From an uncultured Tateyamaria sp. (GTDB lineage: Bacteria; Pseudomonadota; Alphaproteobacteria; Rhodobacterales; Rhodobacteraceae): 64,000 bases of DNA. This document shows, piece after piece, positions 8,611 to 17,849 of the stretch (position 1 is its first letter; every line of letters begins with the position of its first letter). A program made the position numbers and the translations under genes. Under the pieces are notes generated by a model. That model did not search any database. It was not told the DNA's origin and saw nothing but the letters and a program-made list of their open reading frames with translations. The stretch lies in the NCBI RefSeq assembly GCF_947496075.1, contig NZ_CANMBJ010000004.1, positions 620,001 to 684,000 on the forward strand. Direction: 5' to 3'.

Positions 8611-9060
8611 ATGACCCGCACAACATTCTTGCCTGCATTTCATATTTCGGTGGTGAGTGGTCAGATGGCCGTCAGAACGGCGCTCGGCCAACTGCTTGAT
8701 GGTCTGAAACCCCTGTCGCTTGATGTAGAAGAGGCAGGAACGGTTGAGCTGGTTATGGCAGAGGCGCTCAACAATATTGTCGAACACGCCTATCCCGAAG
8801 ACGAAGGGAGTGGGCAGATTGATATCACATGCGCCCATGCATCGGACGGGCTACATTTGACAGTCGTGGATTCGGGGCGGGCAATGCCAGATGGCCAGAC
8901 CCCCGTAGGTGGTGCCGCAGATATTGATGTTGACTTCTGTGACATGCCGGAAGGCGGGTTCGGATGGTTCCTGATCAAGGATCTGGCCAAGGACGTCACC
9001 TATCAGCGACAGGATACAGAAAACCAGCTGCAGCTTCGACTTGCTGTTGCCCTGGCATAG
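8611..9060 (+). CDS. RsbW/SpoIIAB-like anti-sigma serine kinase (HATPase_c)
   Basis: This protein of about 149 residues has a GHKL ATPase fold: N-box EALNNIVEHAY, G1 box VVDSGRAMP and G2 box GGFGWFLI. Its small size, lack of a sensor domain and position directly after the STAS gene mark it as an RsbW-type serine kinase that phosphorylates its STAS partner and binds a target. The start is uncertain. ATG 8611 has GGAAG upstream at a fair distance; ATG 8596 and TTG 8584 are in frame and would add 5 or 9 residues. Confidence 0.88.
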   Translation: MTRTTFLPAFHISVVSGQMAVRTALGQLLDGLKPLSLDVEEAGTVELVMAEALNNIVEHAYPEDEGSGQIDITCAHASDGLHLTVVDSGRAMPDGQTPVGGAADIDVDFCDMPEGGFGWFLIKDLAKDVTYQRQDTENQLQLRLAVALA

Positions 9061-9297
9061 GCCGTCGGTCGCGCGCCCTGCGCGATGATTCCGCAAAACA
9101 GCCTCCCGCCGACCATAATCCTGCCCGAATCCACCGGCATACCAGTACCCGTAGCTGCAAATAGCTTCCCTCGGTGTCGCGTGTAATTGCCCCCACCCAG
9201 TGCGCGGCACCGAGGATCTTCTCTCCCCCATTCTTCTGTGGACAAGGCATCTGCGACAGTTAGGTTGCCCGGTGCAATCAGACTATGGGGATTTCCA
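9061..9297. other. Intergenic region with weak hairpin
   Basis: This stretch separates rsbW-like and ggt. A short hairpin (TCGCGC 9069-9074, GCGCGA 9080-9085) follows the kinase stop and could help end transcription, although it lacks a T-run. Open frames on either strand here are short, lack ribosome sites and look like chance. Confidence 0.4.
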
Positions 9298-10872
9298 ATG
9301 CGCGACTTTCACCTGCCCGGCCGTTCACCTGTTCTTGCATCGTCCGGCATGTGTGCCACGTCGCACCCGCTTGCAGCCCAAACAGCCGTAGAAATCCTGA
9401 AAGCTGGCGGAAACGCCATGGATGCAGCCATTGCCGGGGCGGTCTTGCTGGGCATCTGCGAGCCGCAGATGACCGGGATCGGCGGTGACTGTTTCGTCCT
9501 TTGGTCTGATACCGACGGCAATATGCATTCCCTAAACGGGTCAGGTCGCGCACCCATGGCGCTCGACGCCGCCGAGTTGCGGGCCACGGGCGAAACAACC
9601 GTCCCACCCTACAGCGCGCATGCAGTCACCATTCCAGGCGCCATAGATGCGTTCTGCACCCTGTCCGACCGTGTCGGTCGATTGGGCCTCGACCGCATTC
9701 TAGCGCCTGCAATCCACTACGCTGAAACCGGCGTCCCCGTTGCCCCCCGCGTCGCCTTTGACTGGGCCAAAGACGAAGCCGTCCTCCAAGGGTCCGCCCG
9801 CGACGCTTACCTTGTAAACGGCACGGTTCCAAAGGCCGGCGAGATATTTGCCGCTCCCCAACAAGCCGAAGTCCTGCGCCGCATCGCCAGGAATGGGCGC
9901 GACGCTTTCTATGGCGGAGAGGTGGCCGAAGACATGCTGGCCACCCTCAACGCCTTGGGCGGCAAGCACACCGCAGAAGATTTCGCGTCGACCAAATGCA
10001 CAGACACCACGCCGATCAGCAGCAGCTATCAGGGTCTGGACCTGATCGAACATCCGGCAAACGGGCAAGGCGCAACAGCGAATCTGATGCTCAATATCCT
10101 CAAGCATTTTGACGTCGCGGATATGGGCCCATGGGGCACCCAGCGTGCGCATATCGAAGCGGAAGCCGCCAAACTGGCCTACGACGCGCGCAACCGCTTC
10201 ATCGCAGATGCGGATTATGCCAACCGCATGGATCATATGATGTCGCCGGAAACAGCGACACAGCTCGCTGCGCTGATCGACCCCGGCAAGGCAATGCCGA
10301 ATGCCACAACGCTCAGCGAACAGGTGCACAAGGACACGATCTATATCACCGTCGTGGATCGCGACGGTATGGCCGTCTCGCTGATCTACTCAATCTTCCA
10401 TGGGTTCGGATCAGGCATCGCCAGCGACAAGTTCGGTATCCTGTTCCAGAACCGCGGCGCCGGCTTCACACTGGAAGAAGGGCACCCGAACGAACTGAAG
10501 GGCGGCAAACGTCCGATGCACACCATCATCCCAGGGATGCTGGCCAAGAACGGCAAACCGATCATGCCCTTTGGCGTGATGGGTGGGGCATACCAACCCA
10601 ACGGGCACGCGCGTTTTGTCTCCAACCTCACGGATTTCGGCCTCGACCCGCAAACAGCAATCGACGCACCCCGCGCCTTCTCAGACGCAGGTGATATGAA
10701 GGTCGAAAGGGGCTATTCTGATCAGGTCCGGTCAGAGCTTGCAGATCTGGGCCACAATGTCAGCATTCCAGACACCGCAATCGGTGGCGCACAGGCCATC
10801 CTGATCCGGGACGACGGCGTGTTGGAAGGCGCAAGTGACCCCCGCAAAGACGGCTGCGCGCTGGGGTATTAG
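9298..10872 (+). CDS. Gamma-glutamyltransferase family protein
   Basis: This 524-residue Ntn-hydrolase of the gamma-glutamyltranspeptidase family is made as a proenzyme that cuts itself before a threonine. The candidate nucleophile is Thr347 in HKDTIYITVVD, which precedes a small-subunit-like half with SIFHGFGSGI and FGVMGGAYQPNGH. The N-terminus (ATSHPLAAQTAVEILKAGGNAMDAAIAG) is also typical. I see no signal peptide from the ATG at 9298, so it may be cytoplasmic. Members cleave gamma-glutamyl bonds of glutathione or act as acylases, and the sequence does not decide between these. The open frame extends to 9187, but those extra residues are not family-like. Confidence 0.9.
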   Translation: MRDFHLPGRSPVLASSGMCATSHPLAAQTAVEILKAGGNAMDAAIAGAVLLGICEPQMTGIGGDCFVLWSDTDGNMHSLNGSGRAPMALDAAELRATGETTVPPYSAHAVTIPGAIDAFCTLSDRVGRLGLDRILAPAIHYAETGVPVAPRVAFDWAKDEAVLQGSARDAYLVNGTVPKAGEIFAAPQQAEVLRRIARNGRDAFYGGEVAEDMLATLNALGGKHTAEDFASTKCTDTTPISSSYQGLDLIEHPANGQGATANLMLNILKHFDVADMGPWGTQRAHIEAEAAKLAYDARNRFIADADYANRMDHMMSPETATQLAALIDPGKAMPNATTLSEQVHKDTIYITVVDRDGMAVSLIYSIFHGFGSGIASDKFGILFQNRGAGFTLEEGHPNELKGGKRPMHTIIPGMLAKNGKPIMPFGVMGGAYQPNGHARFVSNLTDFGLDPQTAIDAPRAFSDAGDMKVERGYSDQVRSELADLGHNVSIPDTAIGGAQAILIRDDGVLEGASDPRKDGCALGY

Positions 10873-10879
10873 GAACCGG

Positions 10880-10912
10880 GTAAGGCGGAGGTGTCCTCCG
10901 CCCCGCACGTCA
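10880..10912 (-). repeat. Hairpin repeat abutting the hspQ stop codon
   Basis: GTAA (10880-10883) is followed by a hairpin GGCGGAGG-TGT-CCTCCGCC (10884-10902) and then CCGCACGTCA. The final TCA is the hspQ stop codon on the minus strand. The copy at 20606-20638 has the same order and also ends in a gene's stop codon. It is a candidate bidirectional terminator between the convergent ggt and hspQ genes. Confidence 0.7.
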
Positions 10913-11236
10913 ATTCAGCTGGAAGTGCAACGGATAGGATCCGTCTTCAAACGGACCAAACAGGTCCGGAATGTCTGGGTGATCCACTGGCTCCCCGGAA
11001 TAGTCAGCAACAAGGTTCTGCTCGGACACATAAGCCACGTAGTAGCTTTGATCATTCTCAGCCAGCAGGTGATAGAAAGGCTGGGCCTTTATCGGGCGGC
11101 TGTCCTCTGGAATCGCCTCGTACCACTCTTCGGTGTTCGAAAACTCGGGGTCCACATCAAAGATCACCCCGCGAAAGGGGTGCTTCTTGTGACGGACCAC
11201 CTGGCCCAGATGATATTTTGCGCGTGTTCTAAGCAT
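10910..11236 (-). CDS. hspQ: Heat shock protein HspQ (YccV-like)
   Basis: This 108-residue protein matches the hemimethylated-DNA-binding/YccV domain now called HspQ. It has AKYHLGQVVRHKKHPFRGVIFDVDPEF near the start and QPFYHLLAENDQSYYVAYVSEQNL in the middle. In enterobacteria HspQ is a heat-inducible protein that affects DnaA stability and acts as a Lon specificity enhancer. The ATG at 11236 begins at the conserved MLRTRAKYHLGQ. An open frame reaches 11389 but overlaps the divergent carrier gene. It is probably monocistronic. Confidence 0.92.
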   Translation of the reverse strand: MLRTRAKYHLGQVVRHKKHPFRGVIFDVDPEFSNTEEWYEAIPEDSRPIKAQPFYHLLAENDQSYYVAYVSEQNLVADYSGEPVDHPDIPDLFGPFEDGSYPLHFQLN

Positions 11237-11321
11237 AACATTGCGCCCCCTACGGCACGTGACTACACGGTGCAAGGGACACTTGTCCAATAATTGAGCA
11301 CAATTTCGCTGGAAACAGTTT

Positions 11322-12203
11322 GTGAACCTAACCTTAACAGTCCTCCAAATCGTCGCCCCTGTTTTCCTGCTCGCAGGCATCGGATTCACATGGGTTAAGG
11401 TCGGCCTGGAATACCGTATTCAGTTCGTCACGCAGTTGGCCATGACCCTCTCATTGCCCTGCCTCATCTTCGTCTCCCTGATGCGGACAAAGATTGATCC
11501 CGTGGCCTTAGGAACCCTGTCAGTTGCATCGGTCGTCGCTTACGCCGCCGTCACTCTGGTCATGCTGGCACTGGTGCGCATCGCGCGTCTGAACACGCGC
11601 ACATATGCCGCCCCCCTGATCTTTGGAAACACCGGAAATCTGGGCCTGCCCCTCGCCCTTTTTGCGTTCGGCGATGTCGGACTCAGCTACGCGATCATCG
11701 TCTTCGCCATCATGGCGCTCTGGTCATACACTTATGGTATATGGCTGGTGGCTGGGGCCGGTGCATTCGGCAAGGTGCTGCGCGAACCCCTGGTGTGGGG
11801 CACGGTTCTGGGCGCGCTGTTTCTTTGGCAGGGCTGGCAGACGCCCACCTTCCTCACCAACGCGCTTGATCTGATCGGGCAAATGGCGATCCCGATGATG
11901 TTGATCACGCTGGGAGTCGCCGTGGCCCGGCTGTCGACCAAGGGGATGCTGCAAGCCGCGGGGCTTTCCGCCATCAAGCTGACCCTGTGCACGGGCATTG
12001 CATGGGGGGTCGGACGGTTCTTTGCCCTTGATCCAGTTGCCTTTGGCGTGCTGGTTCTTCAGGTCGCCACGCCCGTTGCCGTGACATCCTATCTGCTTGC
12101 GGAAAAGTACGGCGCGCAGTCCGATAAGGTCGCAGGGCTCGTCGTTGCTTCCACCCTGATGGCAGTCGCGGCACTTCCTGTGATCCTTGCGCTTGTGCTT
12201 TGA
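11322..12203 (+). CDS. AEC-family (auxin efflux carrier-like) transporter
   Basis: This 293-residue integral membrane protein has about ten hydrophobic segments in two five-helix halves, the family layout. Typical stretches are LIFGNTGNLGLPLALFAFG in the first half and MAIPMMLITLGVAVARLS in the second. Family members move organic acids, malonate or amino-acid-like anions; the substrate here is unknown. The start is a GTG at 11322. It is read divergently from hspQ. Confidence 0.88.
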   Translation: MNLTLTVLQIVAPVFLLAGIGFTWVKVGLEYRIQFVTQLAMTLSLPCLIFVSLMRTKIDPVALGTLSVASVVAYAAVTLVMLALVRIARLNTRTYAAPLIFGNTGNLGLPLALFAFGDVGLSYAIIVFAIMALWSYTYGIWLVAGAGAFGKVLREPLVWGTVLGALFLWQGWQTPTFLTNALDLIGQMAIPMMLITLGVAVARLSTKGMLQAAGLSAIKLTLCTGIAWGVGRFFALDPVAFGVLVLQVATPVAVTSYLLAEKYGAQSDKVAGLVVASTLMAVAALPVILALVL

Positions 12204-12272
12204 CAAAACGTGATTTCCACGCGGCTCATTTTCCTGTAAACTAACAAAAAAACATAAAAGCGAGTGAGGCAG

Positions 12273-12848
12273 ATGAGCAGACTCTTTCGCGCAATGGCTT
12301 TGGTTCTTTTGGCTGCCAGCTGTGGTGGCGGGTCGGGTACGGCCCCCAACCAGTTGGACAACGCCTGTTCCATTGTCCGTGAGCGCCCTGAATACCTTCG
12401 CGCCTTCAAGGCGGTTGAACGCAAATACGGCGTGCCGGTGCACGTGCAGATGGCGACGATCTACCAGGAAAGCAAATTCATATCGGACGCGCGGCCCCCG
12501 TACCGCTATGCAGCCGGGGTGATCCCCACGGGCCGCATTTCCAGCGCCTTCGGCTACAGCCAGGCCCTTGATGGGACGTGGGATGAATACCGCACATCCA
12601 CCGGCAAGCGCGTCGCCCGCCGCGATCGCATCCGCGACGCGACAGACTTCATGGGCTGGTACATGGCGGAAACCAACGCACGGCTGGGCATTCCCCTCAG
12701 CGACACCCGCAACCAGTACCTTGCCTATCACGAAGGGCGCACGGGCTATACGCGCGGAACCTACCGCAACAAGGCATGGCTGATGCGCGTCGCAGGCGAG
12801 GTTGATGCCCGGTCCGATCAGTACGCGGTGCAGCTGCGGTCCTGCTAA
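12273..12848 (+). CDS. Lipoprotein with transglycosylase SLT domain
   Basis: This 191-residue protein begins with a lipoprotein signal (LVLLAASC; the Cys at about residue 17 would be lipidated). An SLT-like lysozyme fold follows, with YQESKF as the catalytic-glutamate motif and AFGYSQALDGTWDEY after it, as in lytic transglycosylases. It probably cleaves peptidoglycan from a membrane-anchored position. I prefer ATG 12273, which has GAGG upstream; GTG 12264 would add three residues. It ends 9 bp from the convergent lolA gene. Confidence 0.87.
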   Translation: MSRLFRAMALVLLAASCGGGSGTAPNQLDNACSIVRERPEYLRAFKAVERKYGVPVHVQMATIYQESKFISDARPPYRYAAGVIPTGRISSAFGYSQALDGTWDEYRTSTGKRVARRDRIRDATDFMGWYMAETNARLGIPLSDTRNQYLAYHEGRTGYTRGTYRNKAWLMRVAGEVDARSDQYAVQLRSC

Positions 12849-12857
12849 GGCCCCGGT

Positions 12858-13451
12858 CTAGTCTGACGTCCGGCGCGGCGCATCAAACAGGCGGTTCGAG
12901 AGAGAGCCGCCTGTTTGCAGCTCTCCCAGGACAACGGTCGTCTGACCACCACCACTGTCATTCACGACCCATTGGCGCAATTGCACCGGGTTACCCGTGA
13001 ACTTCATTTCGATATTGCCATATTCCGGATGCTCGGGATCCTGCGCCGTGACAACGGTCGCCGTGCCGTCAAAGTCATGGCCGACCACCATATTGGCCTG
13101 ACCCAGATTCACATTCCGCGCGAGGATCAACGACAACGGCGTGCGGCGCAGCGGATAGGTTTCGGGCGGCTGGTTCGACTTTGAGTCGACGATGTAAACG
13201 GCGTTCGCACTCGCAATCATCAGCGTTTCATTGGGTGCGTTGTACTCGAACCGCATCTTGCCCGGCCGCTTGATGTAGATATTGCCGGTGTCGACAGTTC
13301 CATCATCATTGACCTGCGTGAACGTCCCCTGCGCTGTCCGCAAATCGTTCAAATAGCTGGAAATCGCGTTCAACGGCAGCTTGTCCGCCCACGCGGCTTG
13401 CGCTGTTACAACCGCGACAGAAATCGCTGCAATCCGGGTCCATAGGGTCAT
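12858..13451 (-). CDS. lolA: Outer-membrane lipoprotein carrier protein LolA
   Basis: This 197-residue periplasmic protein has a signal peptide (cleavage probably after AQAAWA) and a LolA fold: LNDLRTAQGTFTQ, GNIYIKRPGKMRFEYN and LMIASANAVYIVDSKSNQ. LolA carries lipoproteins from the LolCDE complex to the outer membrane. ATG 13451 has an AAGGTGG ribosome site; the GTG at 13460 is less likely. It lies downstream of ftsK in the same direction, a linkage also seen in other alphaproteobacteria, with a strong stem-loop between the two genes. Confidence 0.93.
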   Translation of the reverse strand: MTLWTRIAAISVAVVTAQAAWADKLPLNAISSYLNDLRTAQGTFTQVNDDGTVDTGNIYIKRPGKMRFEYNAPNETLMIASANAVYIVDSKSNQPPETYPLRRTPLSLILARNVNLGQANMVVGHDFDGTATVVTAQDPEHPEYGNIEMKFTGNPVQLRQWVVNDSGGGQTTVVLGELQTGGSLSNRLFDAPRRTSD

Positions 13452-13497
13452 ACCGCCCACCTTTCACATCTTTGTCTTGGCGATGATATAGGCCGGG

Positions 13498-13527
13498 ACG
13501 GCCTGTTATACGATATCAACAGGCCGT
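13498..13527 (-). terminator. Stem-loop between ftsK and lolA
   Basis: ACGGCCTGTT (13498-13507) and AACAGGCCGT (13518-13527) form a perfect 10-bp stem with a 10-nt loop, 21 bp after the ftsK stop and 47 bp before the lolA ATG. There is no T-run on either side, so it could be an attenuator, a processing site or a 3'-end stabiliser rather than a full terminator. Confidence 0.5.
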
Positions 13528-13547
13528 ACGGTACGGCAGGTCCCCGC

Positions 13548-16439
13548 TTACCCTTGTTCGGGGACCAGAATTTCGCGCTTGCCCACGTGGTTCGCGGAAC
13601 TCACGACACCCTCGTCCTCCATCTGCTCAACCAGACGTGCCGCCTTGTTGTAGCCGATGGCCAGCTTCCGCTGGATGTACGAGGTCGAGCACTTGCGATC
13701 CTTGATCACAATCGCCACCGCCTGATCGTACAGCGCATCCTCGCCATCCGTGTTGCCACCAAGACCCAGAACAGCGTCAATGTTGCTTTCCTTGTCCTCG
13801 GGCGGTCCTTCCACAACGCCCGACACATAGTCCGGCGCGCCAAAGGCCTTGAGGTGGTTCACGATCTCTTCGACCTCTTCGTCGCTCACAAACGGGCCGT
13901 GACAGCGCGTGATCTTGGCGCCACCAGCCATGTACAGCATGTCACCCATGCCCAAAAGCTGCTCGGCCCCCATCTCGCCCAGAATGGTGCGCGAGTCGAT
14001 TTTCGAGGTCACTTGGAACGAAATCCGCGTCGGGAAGTTCGCCTTGATCGTCCCGGTGATCACATCGACCGAAGGGCGCTGTGTCGCCATGATCAGGTGA
14101 ATACCAGAGGCCCGCGCCATCTGTGCCAGACGCTGGATGCAGGCCTCGATTTCCTTGCCCGCGACCATCATCAGATCGGCCATCTCGTCCACGATGACCA
14201 CGATATAGGGCATTGCCTCGGGCGCGAATTCCTCGGTCTCGAATACGGGTTCACCCGTCTCGTCATCAAACCCGGTCTGCACCGTACGGCTGAACATCTC
14301 GTCCTTGGCCAGCGCCTCTTTCACCCGGCCATTGTAGCCGTCGATGTTGCGCACGCCCATCTTGGACATCTTGCGATAGCGTTCCTCCATCTCGCCCACG
14401 ACCCATTTCAGGGCCACAACCGCCTTTTTCGGATCGGTCACAACAGGGGACAGAAGGTGCGGAATACCGTCATAGACGCTGAGTTCCAGCATCTTCGGGT
14501 CGATCATGATCAACCGGCATTCCTCGGGCGTCAGCTTATACAGCAGCGACAGGATCATCGTGTTGATCGCCACCGACTTACCCGACCCGGTCGTACCAGC
14601 AATCAAAAGGTGAGGCATCTTGGCCAGGTTCGCCACAACCGGATCACCACCGATGTCCTTACCCAAGGCAAGCGGCAGCTTCTGGTTGCCATCGCCAAAG
14701 TCACGGCTGGCAAGAATCTCGCGCAGCACAACCTTTTCGCGGTTCTCGTTTGGCAGTTCGATACCAATCACGGACCGGCCGGGCACGGTCGACACACGGG
14801 CCGACAGGGCGGCCATGGACCGGGCGATGTCATCGGCCAGACCAATCACACGGCTGGCTTTCAAACCGGGCGCAGGCTCCAACTCGTACATGGTGACAAC
14901 GGGACCGGGACGGACCGAAACGATCTCGCCCTTCACGCCGTAATCATCCAGCACGTTCTCAAGCATCCGCGCGTTTTCTTCCAACGCCTCGTCACTCAGA
15001 TGATGACGCTGCACGACGCTGGGACTTTCCAGCAGATTCAAAGGGGGCAATTCGAAACCGGGATGGGTGTCCTCAAAGCTCAGCTTGGGCTGTGCCTCCA
15101 ACTGCGCGCGTGTGCTGGGCTGCACCGGCTTGCGGGCCGGCTGATGAACCACTGTGCGCGGCTCGGCCACAGGAATGACCGGAGCAGCTTCAACAGGTTC
15201 CGGAATGGGTGCGTCCAGTTGTTCCGGCTCCGGCGCGTACTCCTGCATAGGTTCAGGTGCATAGTCCTGTACCGGCTCAGGCGCATATGCACCGGGCGCA
15301 GCCGTCAAAGGTGGTTCCGCACGACCAAGCGATGCGGCAGCGGTCAACGGCGGTTCCGGCGGCAAGATCGGTTGTGACGCGGTGTTCAGCACCAGCGGAT
15401 CCGGTCCGCGCCCACGGCCCTTGGTCAACGGTGCAACGCTTTCCGCCTGCACGGCCGGGTTCGACCGCACACGCGCCTTGATCACGTCGGCAATCTTCGT
15501 CTTGATCCGCTCGTCTCCGGGACCTTCGCCCACATCCACGTCGCTGTAAGTCTCGATCAGCTCCTGCTCGGGCATCTCATCCGGCATCTGATCGGGGCGT
15601 TTGATCAGCGTTGGCATCCGCGACAACAGGCTGGGTCTGGCTGGCTCTTCGACAAGCGGCTCATCATAGGCAGGCATCGGCGGAACCGCAGCAGCGTAGG
15701 CTTCGGCCTCTGCCGCCTCGGCCTCACGCGCCGCACGACGTTCTGCCTGACGCTCCTGCATGGTACGTGCCGCCTGCACCGCGCCGCTGGCACCACGGCC
15801 CAGAACGGTCATCAGCATGGCATAGACCACGACCAGCCCGACAAGCAGGAAGCGGGCCAGACGCGCAATCTCGACCCGGGTAAAGCCCAGAACAAAGGCG
15901 CCAAAAACCACGATACCAATGCCCATCAGCAACGACATCAACTTGACGGTAAAGCTCGATCCAACAGGCAAAACCGTAAGGATAAAGGCCATGACAGTAT
16001 CACCAAACAGGCCGCCCAGACCGAAGCCGTGGGTCGCTTGCCACACGTCACCCGGTTGCAGGGTCGCGGCATAGATCGACCCGAAAGCAATCGCGATGGG
16101 GGCAAAGATCAGACGGCCCAGCGCCCGTTCGGTCCCCAGATGCAGCCCAAAACGCACACCCCACGCCATCAGAACGATGGCAATGCCAAACACGCCCCAA
16201 CCGCCGATCATGAACAGCGGCGCAGCGATAGAGGCGCCCGTGCGACCCAGCCAGTTCTGCACCGGCGCATCGGTCGAAGCCATCCAGTTCGGATCATCCG
16301 GCGTGTAGCTCAGCATCATGGCTGCGGCCATCAGACCCGCGATCAGCAGGCCAATACCCACCAACTCCCGCCCGCGTTTTTCCAACGCCGCCTGCATTCC
16401 GTGGTCAAAAAGCGGATCCCGCCGTGTCTGATATGCCAT
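13548..16439 (-). CDS. ftsK: DNA translocase FtsK
   Basis: This is a 963-residue FtsK/SpoIIIE protein. The N-terminal part (about 25-210) holds four membrane helices. It is followed by an acidic, proline-rich linker (about 240-470) that includes a repeated YAPEP motif near residues 383-405. The motor has Walker A GTTGSGKS near 612 and Walker [15 protein letters not shown]. The C-terminal gamma winged helix ([22 protein letters not shown]) would recognise KOPS sites. FtsK anchors at the division septum, pumps the chromosome terminus and activates XerCD. Its ATG lies 18 bp from the end of the upstream aminotransferase gene. Confidence 0.96.
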   Translation of the reverse strand: MAYQTRRDPLFDHGMQAALEKRGRELVGIGLLIAGLMAAAMMLSYTPDDPNWMASTDAPVQNWLGRTGASIAAPLFMIGGWGVFGIAIVLMAWGVRFGLHLGTERALGRLIFAPIAIAFGSIYAATLQPGDVWQATHGFGLGGLFGDTVMAFILTVLPVGSSFTVKLMSLLMGIGIVVFGAFVLGFTRVEIARLARFLLVGLVVVYAMLMTVLGRGASGAVQAARTMQERQAERRAAREAEAAEAEAYAAAVPPMPAYDEPLVEEPARPSLLSRMPTLIKRPDQMPDEMPEQELIETYSDVDVGEGPGDERIKTKIADVIKARVRSNPAVQAESVAPLTKGRGRGPDPLVLNTASQPILPPEPPLTAAASLGRAEPPLTAAPGAYAPEPVQDYAPEPMQEYAPEPEQLDAPIPEPVEAAPVIPVAEPRTVVHQPARKPVQPSTRAQLEAQPKLSFEDTHPGFELPPLNLLESPSVVQRHHLSDEALEENARMLENVLDDYGVKGEIVSVRPGPVVTMYELEPAPGLKASRVIGLADDIARSMAALSARVSTVPGRSVIGIELPNENREKVVLREILASRDFGDGNQKLPLALGKDIGGDPVVANLAKMPHLLIAGTTGSGKSVAINTMILSLLYKLTPEECRLIMIDPKMLELSVYDGIPHLLSPVVTDPKKAVVALKWVVGEMEERYRKMSKMGVRNIDGYNGRVKEALAKDEMFSRTVQTGFDDETGEPVFETEEFAPEAMPYIVVIVDEMADLMMVAGKEIEACIQRLAQMARASGIHLIMATQRPSVDVITGTIKANFPTRISFQVTSKIDSRTILGEMGAEQLLGMGDMLYMAGGAKITRCHGPFVSDEEVEEIVNHLKAFGAPDYVSGVVEGPPEDKESNIDAVLGLGGNTDGEDALYDQAVAIVIKDRKCSTSYIQRKLAIGYNKAARLVEQMEDEGVVSSANHVGKREILVPEQG

Positions 16440-16457
16440 GCTTCGCCTCGTCTTTTC

Positions 16458-17636
16458 TTATGTGGCATAAAGAACGTCGCGAATGGCCGTCAGGCCCCGC
16501 TCCGTCTCTGCCCTTGGGGCCACAAGTGCAGCCCTGATAAACTCATGTCCGGGATTGAACCCGTCGATCTCACGCGCCAGATACGCGCCCGGCAGTACAC
16601 GCACGCCGGTTTCTTTCCACAGCTTCAACGCCGCCGCCTCGCCGTCACCAACAGGCAGCCACAGAAAAAACCCGGCTTCGGGCGACATATATCCCGGCAC
16701 ATTGCCTAGGATACGATCGGCCATGTCGTACTTCTCATGATACTGCGCCCGGTTCTCGATGACATGCTCTTCATCCGCCCAAACTGCCGCCGCCGCGTGT
16801 TGAAGCGGCGAAGGCAACGGTGTGCCTGCATAGGTGCGCAACTGCTTGGCCTCGCGAATGGTCGCAGGCCCACCCACGATGAACCCGGACCGCAACCCAG
16901 GCAGGTTCGACCGCTTGGACAGCGAATGAAAGGCCACGACCCGCTCGGGGTCCGCATCACCAATGCACTCCAAAACACCCACGGGCGGCACATCACGATA
17001 AATCTCGGAATAGCACTCGTCGGCAAAGACCTGAAAATCGTACTTCTCGGCCAGCGCGATCAAGTCCCGCCAGTAATCCTTGCCCGCCACAGCGCCCTGC
17101 GGGTTCGCAGGCGAACACATGTAACACGCAACGGTGCGGTTCAGAATCTCCGGATCAACCGCCGTGTAGTCCGGCAAATGCCCCGTCTCTGCCGTGGCAG
17201 GCACCAACACGGGTTCCGCCCCCGCCGAAATCGCGGCGAGCATATAGACTTGGTAAAAGGGGTTCGGCATCAGCACGACAGGCTGTTGCCCATTCTTCAC
17301 CTCGGGGCAAAGCGCCATCCCCGCATTATAAAGACCCTCGCGCGTCCCATTCAGCGGCATCACATTCGCATCGGCATCCATCGACACGCCATAGCGGCGG
17401 CTCAGCCAATCACAAAACGACTGCCGCAGCTCGGGCAAACCTTCGTTCGGAGGATAGTTGTTAAAGCCCGCCGCATGCTCGGCAATCACATCCGTGACCC
17501 ATGCGGGAAAGGCATGTTTCGGCTCCCCAATGGTCATATGCACGACATCGCCGCCCGGATCGTGATGATCCAACAGGGCGCGCAAACGCGGGAACGCATA
17601 AGCCGGAAGGTTCGAAAACCGCTCGGGAAACTTCAT
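16458..17636 (-). CDS. Class I/II PLP-dependent aminotransferase (DapC-like)
   Basis: This 392-residue fold-type I aminotransferase has the PLP lysine in SLSKRSNLPGLRSG, an Asp-x-x-Tyr motif in FADECYSEIY, and NYPPNEGLPELR and CSPANPQGAV earlier. The pattern resembles succinyldiaminopimelate transaminases of the lysine/peptidoglycan pathway, which are often found near dap genes; none is near here, so the substrate remains a guess. I use the ATG at 17636; a TTG codon just before it is also in frame. It is read towards ftsK with only 18 bp between them. Confidence 0.9.
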   Translation of the reverse strand: MKFPERFSNLPAYAFPRLRALLDHHDPGGDVVHMTIGEPKHAFPAWVTDVIAEHAAGFNNYPPNEGLPELRQSFCDWLSRRYGVSMDADANVMPLNGTREGLYNAGMALCPEVKNGQQPVVLMPNPFYQVYMLAAISAGAEPVLVPATAETGHLPDYTAVDPEILNRTVACYMCSPANPQGAVAGKDYWRDLIALAEKYDFQVFADECYSEIYRDVPPVGVLECIGDADPERVVAFHSLSKRSNLPGLRSGFIVGGPATIREAKQLRTYAGTPLPSPLQHAAAAVWADEEHVIENRAQYHEKYDMADRILGNVPGYMSPEAGFFLWLPVGDGEAAALKLWKETGVRVLPGAYLAREIDGFNPGHEFIRAALVAPRAETERGLTAIRDVLYAT

Positions 17637-17849
17637 CAAACTGCCTCAGGTTCGGGATCATTTTCGCCCCGTTTGCCTGAATGTACCCCAAGGGTGACTC
17701 CCTCGTCCAGAAAAACCACGCCAAATCGTCACCTTGTGGCAAATCCGCCAATCAGCCCCTTCTTCTGACCGAAAATACCATGGGGGAGGCCAAAGGCCGG
17801 GGGTGAAACCCCCAACAAAATATGGTGTCGCCGCAAGGCGGCCTTTGGA
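17637..17849. repeat. Intergenic region with composite repeat (about 17760-17852)
   Basis: The left part is plain upstream sequence of the aminotransferase gene. From 17760 a repeat begins with TTCTTCTGACCGAAAATACC (17760-17779). It continues through a hairpin GGGGGT-GAA-ACCCCC (17799-17813) and GCCGCAAGGCGGC (17831-17843), and ends in CTTTGGATCA, whose TCA is the amidase stop. The first box recurs at 6957-6976 and 61923-61942; the last part recurs at 49887-49914. Confidence 0.75.

Noticed and set aside
13554..15377. 607-residue plus-strand open frame
   Set aside because: It is antisense to ftsK, rich in His and Arg as GC shadows are, and has no ribosome site.
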